Assembly: GCF_900207575.1 (NCBI RefSeq)
Contig: NZ_OAOQ01000018.1
Span: 1-64,000, forward strand
Direction of reading: 5' to 3'
Origin: Cereibacter ovatus
Lineage (GTDB): Bacteria; Pseudomonadota; Alphaproteobacteria; Rhodobacterales; Rhodobacteraceae
DNA: 64,000 bases
Shown here: piece by piece, positions 8,975 to 18,333 of the stretch
Numbering within the stretch: position 1 is the stretch's first letter
Layout of the letters: each line of letters starts with the position of its first letter
Program-made: the position numbers and the translations under genes
The notes under the pieces: generated by a model
Database searches by the model: none
What the model saw: the letters and a program-made list of their open reading frames with translations, nothing else
Told to the model about the DNA's origin: nothing

Positions 8975-9066
8975 TGGCCATGCGGGCGATGAAAGGCCGG
9001 CCGAACCGATATCCATCGGCGGCAGGCAGCCCGCCGATGGGTCCGCATGGCCAGAGCCGGGCCGCC

Positions 9067-10479
9067 TTACGGCCGCAGCACCGCACCCGGGTTCATGATC
9101 CCCAGCGGATCCAGCGCCTGCTTGATCGCCCGCATCGCCGCCAGCTTTGCCGGATCGCCATAGCGTTCCAGATCGGCCACCTTCAGCCGCCCCACCCCAT
9201 GTTCGGCGCTGATCGAGCCGCCGGCCGCCGCCACCAGATCATGCACCAGTCGGGTGATCGGGGCGCGCAGGTCGTCATACTCGGCACGGTTGCGCCCGCG
9301 GGCCGGGAACACGTTGTAATGCAGGTTGCCGTCGCCCAGATGGCCGAAACAGTTGATCCGCACCTCGGCCAGCCGGGCCAGCGCCGCGCCCGCCGTGGCG
9401 ATGAACCCCGCAATCTTGCCCAGCGGCAGTGCGATGTCATGGCTTGCGATCGAACCGACACGCCGGTTCGCCTCGGGGATGGTTTCGCGCAACGCCCAGA
9501 AGGCCGCACGCTGCGCCCCCGATTGCGCCACCAGACCATCACTGGCCAGCCCTGCCGCCTGCGCCTCGGCAAACAGCGCACCAAGTTCGTCGGCGGGGTC
9601 CATCCCCTGCGTCAGCCCCAGATCCACCAGCACCAGCCATTCCGGCGCCACCGCAAAGGGCTGGCGCAGGTCGGGCAGCGTCTCGGCCAGAAACTCCAGC
9701 CCCATGCGGTGCATCAGTTCGAACCCCGTCACCAGCGGGCCAAAGCGGGCCTGCGCAAGACCCAGCAGATCCAGCGCCGCCGTGGGGCTTGGCACGACGA
9801 TCAGCGCCGTGCCCTCGGCCGCGGGCGGGCGCACCAGCTTCAGGCTGGCGGCGGTGATGATGCCGAGCGTGCCCTCTGCCCCGATCAGCAGGTTGCGCAG
9901 GTCATAGCCGGTATTGTCCTTGCGCAGCCGCTTCAGCCCATGCAGCACCGAGCCATCCGGCAGCACCGCTTCCAACCCCAGACACAGGTCGCGCGCATTG
10001 CCATGACGCAGGACCGCCGTGCCGCCGGCGTTGGTCGCCAGATTGCCGCCGATCCGGCACGACCCTTCCGACGCCAGCCACAGCGGAAACATCCGCCCCG
10101 CCGCCTCGGCCGCGGTTTGCACATCGGCAAGGATCATCCCGGCTTCGACGACGATCACGTTTTCTTCCGGAAAGATCCCGCGCAGCCGGTTCATCCGTTC
10201 CAGCGACACCACAAGCGGCAGCGGCCCCGCGCCCATGACCTGCCCGCCGACAAGGCCGGTGCCGCCGCCAAGAGGCACGATCCCCACCCGCGCCTCGGCA
10301 CAGGCGCGGACGATCCCGGCCAGCTGATCGGTGCTGTCAGGAAGCGCCACCGCGCCGGCCTGCCCGTGGTGGCGGCCGCGCGGCTCTTGCAGGTGGCGCG
10401 GCTCGGGCGGGATCACGGCGCCTGCGGGCAGACGGACGGCCAGACGGGCGACAAAGGCGGGATCGGCGGGGTTCAGCAT
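9067..10479 (-). CDS. FAD-linked oxidase, D-2-hydroxyacid (2-hydroxyglutarate/lactate-type) dehydrogenase
   Basis: This 470-residue member of the vanillyl-alcohol-oxidase/GlcD fold has the FAD pyrophosphate motif PLGGGTGLVGGQV, followed by EAGMILADVQTAAE and the flavin loop GGNLATNAGGTAVLRHGNARD. The C-terminal half has CFGHLGDGNLHYN with the metal-binding histidines, and the final SISAEHGVGRLK. The architecture fits D-2-hydroxyglutarate or D-lactate dehydrogenase; the exact substrate cannot be read from sequence. No glcE/glcF partners are adjacent, which favours a stand-alone enzyme. GAGGTG lies upstream of the ATG. Confidence 0.85.
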   Translation of the reverse strand: MLNPADPAFVARLAVRLPAGAVIPPEPRHLQEPRGRHHGQAGAVALPDSTDQLAGIVRACAEARVGIVPLGGGTGLVGGQVMGAGPLPLVVSLERMNRLRGIFPEENVIVVEAGMILADVQTAAEAAGRMFPLWLASEGSCRIGGNLATNAGGTAVLRHGNARDLCLGLEAVLPDGSVLHGLKRLRKDNTGYDLRNLLIGAEGTLGIITAASLKLVRPPAAEGTALIVVPSPTAALDLLGLAQARFGPLVTGFELMHRMGLEFLAETLPDLRQPFAVAPEWLVLVDLGLTQGMDPADELGALFAEAQAAGLASDGLVAQSGAQRAAFWALRETIPEANRRVGSIASHDIALPLGKIAGFIATAGAALARLAEVRINCFGHLGDGNLHYNVFPARGRNRAEYDDLRAPITRLVHDLVAAAGGSISAEHGVGRLKVADLERYGDPAKLAAMRAIKQALDPLGIMNPGAVLRP

Positions 10480-10574
10480 GGGCAGGGCACCTCTGCCGAG
10501 TGATTACGCCGCGCAGGCGCCGCCGTCCACCGCGGCGGGCGGGATCGCGCAACCGATGCCGCGGACGGCGTCGG

Positions 10575-11159
10575 TCAGCCGACGTCGGTGCGGCCGCGCC
10601 GGTCGCTGCGCAGGTTGGAATACAGCACATGATTGCGCCAGCGCCCGGCGATCTGAAGATAGCTTTGCGCCACGCCTTCATATTTGAAACCGCTTTTTTC
10701 CAGCACCCCGCGCGAGGCGACGTTTTCGGGCAGGCAGGCGGCCTCGATCCGGCTCAGGTCCAGCACGGTGAAGGCGTGGTGAACGACCGCCATCAGCGCC
10801 TCGCGCATGAAGCCCTGCCGGGCATGCGGCCGGCCCACCCAGTAGCCCAGCGTGCCCGCCTGCGCCGGCCCGCGCCGGATGTTGTCCAGCGTGATCGCGC
10901 CCAGAAGGGCCGCATCCTCGCGCCGGATCAGCAGCAGCGGCAGCGCGGTGCCCTGCGCCTGCGCCCGCGCGGCCCAGTAGACGCGGTTGGTGAACGCCTT
11001 GCGCGACAGGTGATCCGAGGACCAGACCGGCTCCCATGGGGTCAGGAACGTGGCGCTTTCGGCGCGCAGCGCCGCCCAGTCGCGCCAGTCGGAATGCGCC
11101 GGAAGACGCAGGGTCATCCGTTCGGTCTCGATCCGGACCTTCCGGCGCAGTCCAAGCAT
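10575..11159 (-). CDS. GNAT-family N-acetyltransferase (RimJ/RimL-like)
   Basis: The 194-residue protein starts with the RimJ-type strand R-I-E-T-E-R-M-T-L-R-L-P. It contains the acetyl-CoA loop LGYWVGRPHARQGFMREAL and the later N-V-A-S-R-G-V-L-E-K-S-G-F element. It probably acetylates an N-terminal amine of a ribosomal or other protein. The ATG overlaps the stop codon of the upstream peptidase gene by one base (TGATG), so it is translationally coupled at the end of the cta-thrC cluster. Confidence 0.85.
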   Translation of the reverse strand: MLGLRRKVRIETERMTLRLPAHSDWRDWAALRAESATFLTPWEPVWSSDHLSRKAFTNRVYWAARAQAQGTALPLLLIRREDAALLGAITLDNIRRGPAQAGTLGYWVGRPHARQGFMREALMAVVHHAFTVLDLSRIEAACLPENVASRGVLEKSGFKYEGVAQSYLQIAGRWRNHVLYSNLRSDRRGRTDVG

Positions 11160-12418
11160 CAGGCCGCCAGCCGCCCGCGAATCGTGTCAAGCGCCGGGGC
11201 ATCCTCGGCCGGGCCATAAAGCGCCAGCGCCGAACGCGCCTGCGCCATCCGCCCGGCATAGTCGCGCACCCCCGCCACGGTCACGCTGTCGATCTTTTCC
11301 ACCGCCTCGTCCAGACCGGGCACCCGCCCCCAGATCGCCAGCAGCCGCGCCAGCCGCTCGGCCCGGCTGGAAGGGCTTTCCAGCCCCATCAGCAGCCCCG
11401 CCTTCAACTGCGCCCGCGCGCGGGCGACCTCGGCTTCGGACATGTCGTCGGCCGCGCGTTTCAACTCGTCGATGGTCAGCGAGGCAAGGTCGGACACCTC
11501 ATCGGCCGAGGTGCCGGCATAGATGGTGATCTGGCCGGTATCCTCATAGGCGCCGGACTGGGCGAAAATCGAATAGCACAGGCCGCGTTCTTCGCGCACC
11601 TTCTGGAACAGGCGCGACGACATGCCCCCCCCCAGCGCCATGGCATAGACCTGCGCGGTATAGACATCGGGGGCGCGATAGCTGGGCGCCTCGAAGGCCA
11701 TGGCGAAGTGGACCTGCTCCAGCGTCTTCAACTCGCGCCGCTCGCCGCCGGTGAAGGCCGCGGGCTGGATCGGGCGCCGGCCCACCGGCTTCAGATGGCC
11801 GAACAGGGCCTGCGCCTGCGCAAGGATCTTCTGGTGATCGACGCCCCCCGAGGCGGCAAGGATCATGTGGTCCGGGCCGTAATGCTCGGCCACAAAGCCG
11901 GTCAGATCGGCGCGGGTGAAGCTGGAAACCCGTTCTTCCGGGCCAAGGATGGTGCGGCCGAAGGACTGGCCGGGGTAGGACACCTCTTGCAGCCAGTCGA
12001 AGATGATGTCGTCGGGCGTGTCCAGCGCCTGCCCGATTTCCTGAAGGATCACATGGCGCTCGATCTCGATTTCCTTGGGGTCGAACACCGGGTTCAGCAC
12101 GATGTCGGCAATCACATCCAGCGCCAGCGCGGTGTCGGCTTCCAGCACCCGGGCGTAATAGGCCGTCATCTCGCGCGAGGTATAGGCGTTGATATAGCCG
12201 CCCACATCCTCGATTTCTTCAGCGATTCGCAGGGCGCTGCGCCGCTTGGTGCCCTTGAACGCCATATGTTCAAGGAAATGCGCGATGCCGTTCTGTTCGG
12301 GCCGTTCATGCCGGCCGCCGGCGGTGATCCAGATCCCGATCGAGGCCGAATGCAGCCCCGGCATGTGTTCGGTGACGACGCGAAAGCCGTTGGGAAGCGT
12401 GTCGAGAAGAACGGTCAA
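11159..12418 (-). CDS. M16-family zinc peptidase (processing-peptidase-like)
   Basis: The 419-residue protein starts M-T-V-L-L-D-T-L-P-N-G-F-R-V. It has the inverted zinc motif HFLEH inside GIAHFLEHMAFKGT, with the distal glutamate in I-E-R-H-V-I-L-Q-E-I, and is a single-chain relative of the mitochondrial processing peptidase beta subunit. The start is TTG at 12418, preceded by AAAGGA and overlapping the thrC stop; the frame upstream lies inside thrC and is not used. Gene order thrC-M16-GNAT is conserved in Rhodobacterales, although the physiological substrate is not known. Confidence 0.92.
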   Translation of the reverse strand: MTVLLDTLPNGFRVVTEHMPGLHSASIGIWITAGGRHERPEQNGIAHFLEHMAFKGTKRRSALRIAEEIEDVGGYINAYTSREMTAYYARVLEADTALALDVIADIVLNPVFDPKEIEIERHVILQEIGQALDTPDDIIFDWLQEVSYPGQSFGRTILGPEERVSSFTRADLTGFVAEHYGPDHMILAASGGVDHQKILAQAQALFGHLKPVGRRPIQPAAFTGGERRELKTLEQVHFAMAFEAPSYRAPDVYTAQVYAMALGGGMSSRLFQKVREERGLCYSIFAQSGAYEDTGQITIYAGTSADEVSDLASLTIDELKRAADDMSEAEVARARAQLKAGLLMGLESPSSRAERLARLLAIWGRVPGLDEAVEKIDSVTVAGVRDYAGRMAQARSALALYGPAEDAPALDTIRGRLAA

Positions 12419-13800
12419 CGCGCGGTCCTTTCGCGGATAAGGGATTGAAGGGCGGCAAGGTCGTTGGGCACGCGGGTCACGCGCTCGGGGCGGTCGAACA
12501 GGTCGGCCATGCGGGCGGGCAGCGCGGGGCGCGTGCCGATGGCCGTTTCCACCGCATCGGGGAATTTCGCGGGATGGGCGGTGGCAAGGGTCACCATCGG
12601 CTCTGGTCCGATGTGTTCCTGCGCGACCTTCACGCCGACCGCGGAATGGGGGCAAAGCACCTCGCCGGTAGTGGCGTGAACCGCGCGGATGGTGGCCAGC
12701 GTTTCGTCCTCGGAACAGCGGCCCGAGGTGAATGTGTCGCGCAACGCCCCCAGCGCGTTCGGGCTGATGCGAAAGCCGCCCTGCCGCAGATCGGCCATCA
12801 GCGCCGCCACCGCCGCGCCGTCGCGGCCATAGGCATCAAACAGCGCGCGTTCGAAGTTCGACGAGACCTGAATATCCATCGACGGGCTGATCGATGGCAC
12901 GACGCCTTCGGTCAGGTAATCCCCCGAGGACAGCGCCCGGTGCAGGATGTCGTTCTGGTTCGTCGCCACCACAAGGCGCTTGATCGGCAGGCCCATGCGC
13001 TTCGCGATATAGCCGGCGAAGATGTCACCGAAATTGCCGGTGGGCACGGTGAAACTGACTTCGCGGTGCGGGGCGCCAAGGCTGGTGGCGGCGGTGAAAT
13101 AGTAAACCACCTGCGCCAGCACCCGCGCCCAGTTGATCGAGTTCACACCCGCCAGCCCCACCGCATCGCGGAAGGCAAAGTCGTTGAACATGTCCTTCAG
13201 CCGGGCCTGACAGTCGTCGAAATCGCCATCCAGCGCCAGCGCATGGACGTTGGCTTCCGCGGGGGTGGTCATCTGCCGGCGCTGCACATCCGACACCCGG
13301 CCATGCGGGAACAGGATGACCACATCGACATTCGACAGGCCCCGGAACGCCTCGATCGCGGCCGATCCGGTGTCGCCGCTGGTGGCGCCGACAATGGTGA
13401 TCCGCTGACCGGTCCGGGCCAGTGCCGCCTGAAACAGCTGACCGATCAGCTGCATGGCGAAATCCTTGAAGGCCAGCGTCGGGCCGTGGAACAGTTCCAG
13501 CAGGAAATGGTTCGGGCCAAGCTGCACAAGGGGCGCGCGGGCGGCATGGCCAAAGCCCGCATAGGCGGCGCCGATCAGGCGGCGCAACTCGTCATCGGCA
13601 AAGGCATCCCCGATGAAGGGGCGCATGACACGAAAGGCCACGTCCTCATAGGGCAGGCCGGCAAGGGCGGCGATCTCGGACTCGGGGATCACCGGCACCG
13701 TTTCGGGAACATAAAGGCCGCCGTCGCGGGCAAGGCCCGTAAGCATCGCCTCTTGAAAGCCGAGAACAGGGGCCGCACCGCGAGTCGAGATATAGTTCAT
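12415..13800 (-). CDS. thrC: Threonine synthase
   Basis: ThrC converts O-phosphohomoserine to threonine with pyridoxal phosphate. The 461-residue protein begins M-N-Y-I-S-T-R-G and carries the PLP-lysine motif GPTLAFKDFAMQLIGQ, the glycine loop VGATSGDTGSAAIEAF and the TGNFGDIFAGYIAKRMG strand. These are typical of the long (class II) enzymes. The ATG at 13800 is chosen because the conserved N-terminus starts there and AGGA precedes it. The stop overlaps the start of the M16 gene by three bases, so the two are translationally coupled. Confidence 0.96.
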   Translation of the reverse strand: MNYISTRGAAPVLGFQEAMLTGLARDGGLYVPETVPVIPESEIAALAGLPYEDVAFRVMRPFIGDAFADDELRRLIGAAYAGFGHAARAPLVQLGPNHFLLELFHGPTLAFKDFAMQLIGQLFQAALARTGQRITIVGATSGDTGSAAIEAFRGLSNVDVVILFPHGRVSDVQRRQMTTPAEANVHALALDGDFDDCQARLKDMFNDFAFRDAVGLAGVNSINWARVLAQVVYYFTAATSLGAPHREVSFTVPTGNFGDIFAGYIAKRMGLPIKRLVVATNQNDILHRALSSGDYLTEGVVPSISPSMDIQVSSNFERALFDAYGRDGAAVAALMADLRQGGFRISPNALGALRDTFTSGRCSEDETLATIRAVHATTGEVLCPHSAVGVKVAQEHIGPEPMVTLATAHPAKFPDAVETAIGTRPALPARMADLFDRPERVTRVPNDLAALQSLIRERTAR

Positions 13801-13811
13801 ATGTCCTGCCT

Positions 13812-14483
13812 TCATTGCGCTTTGCGCCTGATACGCCAGAGCAGAAGAACTGTCATCCCCAGCCATAGGACGGCAAGCGAAAACCATGTCGCGGCATAGC
13901 CGGCATGATCATTGGGGATGCCCGCGGTGCCGACCGGCCACGGGTCGATCCCGTCGCCGGTGGGGGTGGCGGCCACGACCAGAACCGGCTCGGTTCCCAG
14001 CGCCGCGGCCATGGCGGGCAGATCGCGCGCGAACCAGATCCCTTGCGCGGGATCGGGCGCGGGGGTGAAGGCGTCCACCTCGTCGGGCCAGTGCAGCGTG
14101 CCGGTGATCGCTGCCCCCACCACCTGCCGCGGCAGGCGGCGGTCGGATTGCGGCAGAAAGCCCCGGTCGATCAGGATCAGGCGCCCCTCGTCGGTTTCGA
14201 ACCCCGAGACGATGCGAAAGCCCGGCCCGCGATCCTTGCGGCTGGCCAGCACGTCAAGATGTGCGCCGGTAAAGCGGCCGGCAACGCGGACCGACAGGTA
14301 GCGGTCCCGCACGGGATCAGGGCTGTCGGGCAGCGCGACGGGGGGCAACGCGATCCGCGACTCGATCTCGGACAGGATGGCGTTCTTCCAGTCCAGCCGA
14401 TCCAGTTGCCACAGGCCCAGCCCGATCAGGATCGCCGTTCCGACAAGGCCGAACAGCAGCGGAAGGATCATCCGGCGGATCAT
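13812..14483 (-). CDS. SURF1-family cytochrome oxidase assembly protein
   Basis: SURF1 proteins help insert haem a into subunit I of cytochrome oxidase. The protein starts MIRRMILPLLFGLVGTAILI with a first membrane helix and the motif LGLWQLDRLDWK. It has the periplasmic segment LILIDRGFLPQSD and a C-terminal helix preceded by N-D-H-A-G-Y-A-A-T-W-F. The ATG at 14483 has AGGGGG just upstream; an ATG at 14510 would add nine residues. It sits directly downstream of ctaE, as expected for an assembly factor of the same complex. Confidence 0.88.
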   Translation of the reverse strand: MIRRMILPLLFGLVGTAILIGLGLWQLDRLDWKNAILSEIESRIALPPVALPDSPDPVRDRYLSVRVAGRFTGAHLDVLASRKDRGPGFRIVSGFETDEGRLILIDRGFLPQSDRRLPRQVVGAAITGTLHWPDEVDAFTPAPDPAQGIWFARDLPAMAAALGTEPVLVVAATPTGDGIDPWPVGTAGIPNDHAGYAATWFSLAVLWLGMTVLLLWRIRRKAQ

Positions 14484-14564
14484 GGGGCCCCCTGTCGTCT
14501 GCGGTGTCATCCCAGCATGGAAGAGGAAGGCGCCCTGCGTCCAGCGACCATGACAGGCGCCGCG

Positions 14565-15365
14565 TCAATGACCCCAGACATAGATCGAGGCAAACAGGAA
14601 CAGCCAGACCACATCGACGAAATGCCAGTACCAGATCGCGGCCTCGAACCCGACATGCCTTTCGGGGGTGAAATGGCCGCGCTCGGCCCGGATCAGGCAG
14701 ACCAGCAGAAAGACGGTGCCGATCACGACATGCAAGCCGTGAAAGCCCGTCGCCATGAAGAAGTTGGCGCCATAGATGTTGCCAGCGAAGCCGAAGGCCG
14801 CGTGGCTGTATTCATAGGCCTGAAGCGCGGTGAAGGCGATGCCCAGCCCGATGGCAAGCATCAAGCCCCGGCGCAGATCGCGGCGGTTGTTCTCATGCAC
14901 CAGCGCATGATGCGCCCATGTGGCAGCCGCGCCCGAACACAACAGGATCAGCGTGTTGATCAGCGGCAGGTGCCATGGATCGAAGGTTGCCACCCCTTCG
15001 GGCGGAAAGACCCCGTCGATGGCGGGGCTGTCGGGCCCCATGGGATAAAGCGCATGTTTGAAAAAGCTCCAGAACCAGGCCGAGAAGAACATCACCTCGG
15101 ACATGATGAACAGGATGAAACCCAGCCGCAGGCCAAGGCGCACCACCGGGGTGTGGTCGCCCTTGATGCTTTCGGCCACCACATCGGACCACCAGCCGGC
15201 CATGGTGTAAAGCACCACCCCCAACCCGATCAGCCCCAGCCACGGGCCAGAGCCATGCATCCACAGCACCGCGCCGAACAGCATGACGAAGGCGCCGACT
15301 GCGGCCATCAGCGGCCAGATCGAGGGCGGCAGAATGTGGTAATCGTGGGTCTTGCCGTGGGCCAT
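14565..15365 (-). CDS. ctaE: Cytochrome c oxidase subunit III
   Basis: This 266-residue, seven-helix subunit of the aa3-type oxidase stabilises the catalytic core and the proton entry path. Visible hallmarks are [18 protein letters not shown], with the conserved glutamate and aromatic helix, [12 protein letters not shown] in the fifth segment and the C-terminal [19 protein letters not shown] precedes the ATG. It follows ctaG and precedes the SURF1-type gene, the usual Paracoccus/Rhodobacter order. Subunit I is not in this window. Confidence 0.97.
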   Translation of the reverse strand: MAHGKTHDYHILPPSIWPLMAAVGAFVMLFGAVLWMHGSGPWLGLIGLGVVLYTMAGWWSDVVAESIKGDHTPVVRLGLRLGFILFIMSEVMFFSAWFWSFFKHALYPMGPDSPAIDGVFPPEGVATFDPWHLPLINTLILLCSGAAATWAHHALVHENNRRDLRRGLMLAIGLGIAFTALQAYEYSHAAFGFAGNIYGANFFMATGFHGLHVVIGTVFLLVCLIRAERGHFTPERHVGFEAAIWYWHFVDVVWLFLFASIYVWGH

Positions 15366-15386
15366 GATTTCCCCCTGTGCGTCAGA

Positions 15387-15959
15387 TCATGTCGGCGGCC
15401 GCCCCGCGCGGGCCGTGGCGGCCGCCGTCCCGGGCAGGTCGGTCCGGTGAAAGGTGTAGGACAGCGTGATCTGGCGGATATGGCGCGCGTCGGGATCGTC
15501 CAGAATGGCCGGATCGACGAAGAAACTGACCGGCATCTCGACCCGCTCTCCGGCGCCCAGAACCTGCTGGGTAAAGCAGAAACAGGCGATCTTGACGAAA
15601 TGGCGCCCCGAGGCGTCGGGCGTGACATTGTAGCTGGCGGTGCCTGCCACGGGCTGCGATGTCGGATTGACGGCCTCGTAAAAGGCAAGGCCGGTCTCGC
15701 CCAGCCGGATCGTCATCTCGCGCTGAAGCGGGCGGAAGCGCCATGGCATCCCCACCGTGCGCGAGGCATCGAACCGCACGCGGATCGTGCGGTCCAGCGG
15801 CCGGTCGGGCGCGGCGCGGGCCACCGCGGTCGTGCCGCCATAGCCGGTGACCCGACAGAACCAGTCGTAAAACGGCACGGCGGCGAACGAGGCCGCCCCC
15901 ATCGCCACCACCACACCCGCCAGAAGGCCCGCGGTTTTCCGCTGCGCAGACAGGCTCAT
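15387..15959 (-). CDS. ctaG: Cytochrome c oxidase assembly protein CtaG (Cox11)
   Basis: Cox11/CtaG delivers copper to the CuB site of subunit I. The 190-residue protein has one N-terminal membrane helix (AGLLAGVVVAMGAASFAAVP), VPFYDWFCRVTGYGG, and the copper-binding C-F-C-F in VKIACFCFTQQVL, followed by the M-P-V-S-F-F-V-D-P motif. All are conserved family features. The start ATG overlaps the stop of the upstream 58-residue gene (ATGA), so the two are coupled. Confidence 0.96.
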   Translation of the reverse strand: MSLSAQRKTAGLLAGVVVAMGAASFAAVPFYDWFCRVTGYGGTTAVARAAPDRPLDRTIRVRFDASRTVGMPWRFRPLQREMTIRLGETGLAFYEAVNPTSQPVAGTASYNVTPDASGRHFVKIACFCFTQQVLGAGERVEMPVSFFVDPAILDDPDARHIRQITLSYTFHRTDLPGTAAATARAGRPPT

Positions 15960-16132
15960 CGTCCGACCGCCCCCGGCGGGGCATGGGCGAAGCCATCCAC
16001 CTTGCCCAGTTGTGACACCTTGGCCACCGTCAGGCCGAACATCACAAGGATGAAGACCAGAAGCGTCAGCCCCACGCCCAGATTGCGGCCAAGGCGACGA
16101 CGGTGAAGCTCATGCTCGGCGCGGATGGCCAT
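15956..16132 (-). CDS. Small single-helix protein of the cta cluster (CoxF-like)
   Basis: This 58-residue protein starts M-A-I-R-A-E-H-E-L-H-R-R-R. It has one membrane helix (GVGLTLLVFILVMFGLTVAK) and a short tail ending D-G-F-A-H-A-P-P-G-A. It lies between ctaB and ctaG, separated from the ctaB stop by one base and overlapping the ctaG start. A gene of this size is regularly found here in Rhodobacterales and is thought to belong to oxidase assembly. No enzymatic motif is visible. Confidence 0.8.
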   Translation of the reverse strand: MAIRAEHELHRRRLGRNLGVGLTLLVFILVMFGLTVAKVSQLGKVDGFAHAPPGAVGR

Positions 16133-16133
16133 G

Positions 16134-17066
16134 TCACCAACCTCCCATTCCGTGGGGTTTCAGCGCCGCCTCGGCAAGGATCGCGGCGAAATGCAGGAAC
16201 AGGTAGTAAAGCGAAAACCGGAACAGACGCTTTTCGGCGCGATAGCCGTCGGCCTCGGCCTGTGCTTCGGTGCGGCGCCAGATCCGCACCGCGCCGGCCA
16301 CGAACCACAGGTTCAGCGCCACCGACACCGCCAGATACAGCGGCCCGCCGATCCCGGTGACGGCCCCCGCCACCGCCAGCGGCGCCAGAGCCAGCGTATA
16401 GGCCAGCACATGCGCCCGCGTGACCCGCCGGCCATGGGTGACCGTCAGCATCGGCACCCCGGCATCGGCATAGTCTGACTTCGTGAACAGCGCGAGCGAC
16501 CAGAAATGCGGCGGCGTCCACATGAAGATCAGCGCGAACATGAACAGCGACTCGACCGAGACACCCCCCGTCGCCACCGCCCAGCCGATCATCGGCGGAA
16601 AGGCCCCCGCCGCCCCGCCGATCACGATATTCTGCGGCGTCGCGCGTTTCAGCCACATCGAATAGATGACGGCATAGAAGAAGATCGTGAAGGCCAGCAG
16701 CCCCGCCGCCAGCAGGTTCGCGGCAAGACCGAGCATCACCACCGCGATCCCCGACAGCGCAAGACCGATCGCCAGCGCCTCGCGCGGGGCCACGCGGCCG
16801 GCCGGCACCGGACGGTTACGGGTGCGCCGCATCAGCGCGTCGATGTCGGCATCCCACCACATGTTCAGCGCCCCCGACGCCCCCGCCCCCAGCGCGATGA
16901 ACAAGATACCGGCCAGGGCCACCATCGGATGCACCGCCACCGGCGCCGACAGCAGCCCCACCAGCGCGGTAAAGACCACCAGCGACATGACCCGCGGCTT
17001 CAGCAGCGCAACGTAATCGCCAAACCCGGCCTCGGCTGGCAGGTCGCTGGCGCGCATGTCGGTCAT
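16134..17066 (-). CDS. ctaB: Protohaem IX farnesyltransferase (haem O synthase)
   Basis: CtaB attaches a farnesyl group to haem B to make haem O, the precursor of haem A for the oxidase. The 310-residue polytopic protein has the prenyltransferase motif NMWWDADIDALMRRTRNRPV, with the aspartates that bind diphosphate through magnesium, and the second motif TPPHFWSLALFTKSDYADAG. AAGGAGG precedes the ATG at 17066, which fixes the start. The frame continues upstream for more than 140 codons without a family match and is not used. Confidence 0.97.
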   Translation of the reverse strand: MTDMRASDLPAEAGFGDYVALLKPRVMSLVVFTALVGLLSAPVAVHPMVALAGILFIALGAGASGALNMWWDADIDALMRRTRNRPVPAGRVAPREALAIGLALSGIAVVMLGLAANLLAAGLLAFTIFFYAVIYSMWLKRATPQNIVIGGAAGAFPPMIGWAVATGGVSVESLFMFALIFMWTPPHFWSLALFTKSDYADAGVPMLTVTHGRRVTRAHVLAYTLALAPLAVAGAVTGIGGPLYLAVSVALNLWFVAGAVRIWRRTEAQAEADGYRAEKRLFRFSLYYLFLHFAAILAEAALKPHGMGGW

Positions 17067-17077
17067 GTCATCCTCCT

Positions 17078-17174
17078 TGCCCTTGCGCGGCGACACCTGC
17101 CGCCCTGCGACCACGTTCGGCATGCCGCGGGGATAGCCTGTCGCCCTGCGCATACCCCCTGCCCTTGCGCGGCG
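17078..17174. repeat. Direct repeat in the ctaC-ctaB gap
   Basis: The 15-base sequence TGCCCTTGCGCGGCG occurs at 17078-17092 and 17160-17174, 82 bases apart. The copy near ctaB abuts its ribosome binding site. It looks like a partial tandem duplication of the ctaB leader. The rest of this 211-base gap shows no gene. Confidence 0.6.
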
Positions 17175-17277
17175 GGATCTTCCGCCCCGTGTGCAGAGGG
17201 TCCGCCACCCGCCTTGACGCGCTGGCTGCGCGCCGCACCCTTCACTTCCGGGGCCGGACCACGGCGCGGTCTGCGCC

Positions 17278-18165
17278 CTAATCGGCCAACCGGGGCTTTT
17301 CCGCCGCCAGTGCCGACAGCTCGTAGGTTCCGCCCCGCGCCTGATCCAGCCAGTCGGCATAAGCCTGTTCCGACACCACCTTGACGGTGATCGGCATGTA
17401 GGCATGGGCCATGCCGCACAGCTCGGAACACTGGCCGAAGAAGATCCCCTCGCGGTCGGGCCGGAACCACAGTTCGGCCAGCCGCCCCGGCACGGCATCC
17501 TGCTTGACCCCGAACGCGGGCACCGCCCAGGAATGGATCACATCGGCACCGGTCACCTGCACGACCACCACCTTGCCCACCGGCACCACCATCGCGGTGT
17601 CGGTGGCCAGCAGAAAGTCATCCCGGCCATAGCCGGCCGCGCGCAACTGCGCCTCGACCTCGGGGGTCAGACGATAGTCGCCCCCCGTCGCCGGAGAGCC
17701 GATCATGTAGCTTTCAAAAGCCACCTCTTCGTCGGGATAGTCATAGCCCCAGAACCACTGATAGCCGGTGACCTTCACCGTCACATCGGCGTCAGGAACC
17801 CGTTGCTGATGAAACAGCGACGGCAAGGACACCGCCCCGATCACCACAAGGATCAGGATCGGACCCACGGTCCAGGTGATCTCGAGCGGGGAATTGTGGG
17901 TGAAGCGGGCGGGAACCCGATTGCGCCCCTCGCGGAAGCGCCAGACGGTGAAAAGGATCAGCGCGGTGACAAACAGCGTGATGGCGGTGATGATGACAAG
18001 GATGAAGCCGTCCAGCCAGTGGATCTGGTCGGCCACGCTGCTGGCCGCAGGCTGGAACCCCATGGCGCCGGGCTGGGGTCGGCCGATGACCTGAAGCGTC
18101 TGCTGCGCCGTGACGGGCGCCGCCGCCGAAAGCAAAAGGCCGGTCAAGCTGCTGAAAAATCTCAT
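17278..18165 (-). CDS. ctaC: Cytochrome c oxidase subunit II
   Basis: Subunit II carries the CuA centre that takes electrons from cytochrome c in the periplasm. The 295-residue protein has a signal-like start (MRFFSSLTGLLLSAAAPVTA), two membrane helices, the aromatic electron-entry stretch YQWFWGYDYPDEE, and the CuA ligands spread over DVIHSWAVPAFG and FFGQCSELCGMAHAYMPI (H, C, E, C, H, M). It is the first gene of the minus-strand oxidase cluster and is divergent from tldD across 168 bases, where its promoter must lie. Confidence 0.97.
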   Translation of the reverse strand: MRFFSSLTGLLLSAAAPVTAQQTLQVIGRPQPGAMGFQPAASSVADQIHWLDGFILVIITAITLFVTALILFTVWRFREGRNRVPARFTHNSPLEITWTVGPILILVVIGAVSLPSLFHQQRVPDADVTVKVTGYQWFWGYDYPDEEVAFESYMIGSPATGGDYRLTPEVEAQLRAAGYGRDDFLLATDTAMVVPVGKVVVVQVTGADVIHSWAVPAFGVKQDAVPGRLAELWFRPDREGIFFGQCSELCGMAHAYMPITVKVVSEQAYADWLDQARGGTYELSALAAEKPRLAD

Positions 18166-18333
18166 GTTCAGATCCCGCTGGCTGCCCTGGGCCCCAAAAC
18201 CCCGCAGGGATCACCCGGAAACCCGGCAGATTCCCCGTTGTCCCTGAACGCGCATCGCCCATATTGGTTTCATGCCGTCACAAAAAATGATGCATCCGCG
18301 CATCATCCTTTTTCCGATCCGGGGATATCCTTC

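Noticed and set aside
13905-16106. 733-codon plus-strand frame across the oxidase cluster
   Set aside because: It is antisense to four well-supported overlapping genes and shows no domain.
17067-17498. N-terminal extension of ctaB to 17498
   Set aside because: The extension overlaps ctaC and lacks family similarity, while AAGGAGG marks the ATG at 17066.
17404-18333. N-terminal extension of tldD upstream of 18334
   Set aside because: It runs antisense through ctaC; the TldD family begins at M-T-D-Q-P-F-R-P-F and the length from there is normal.
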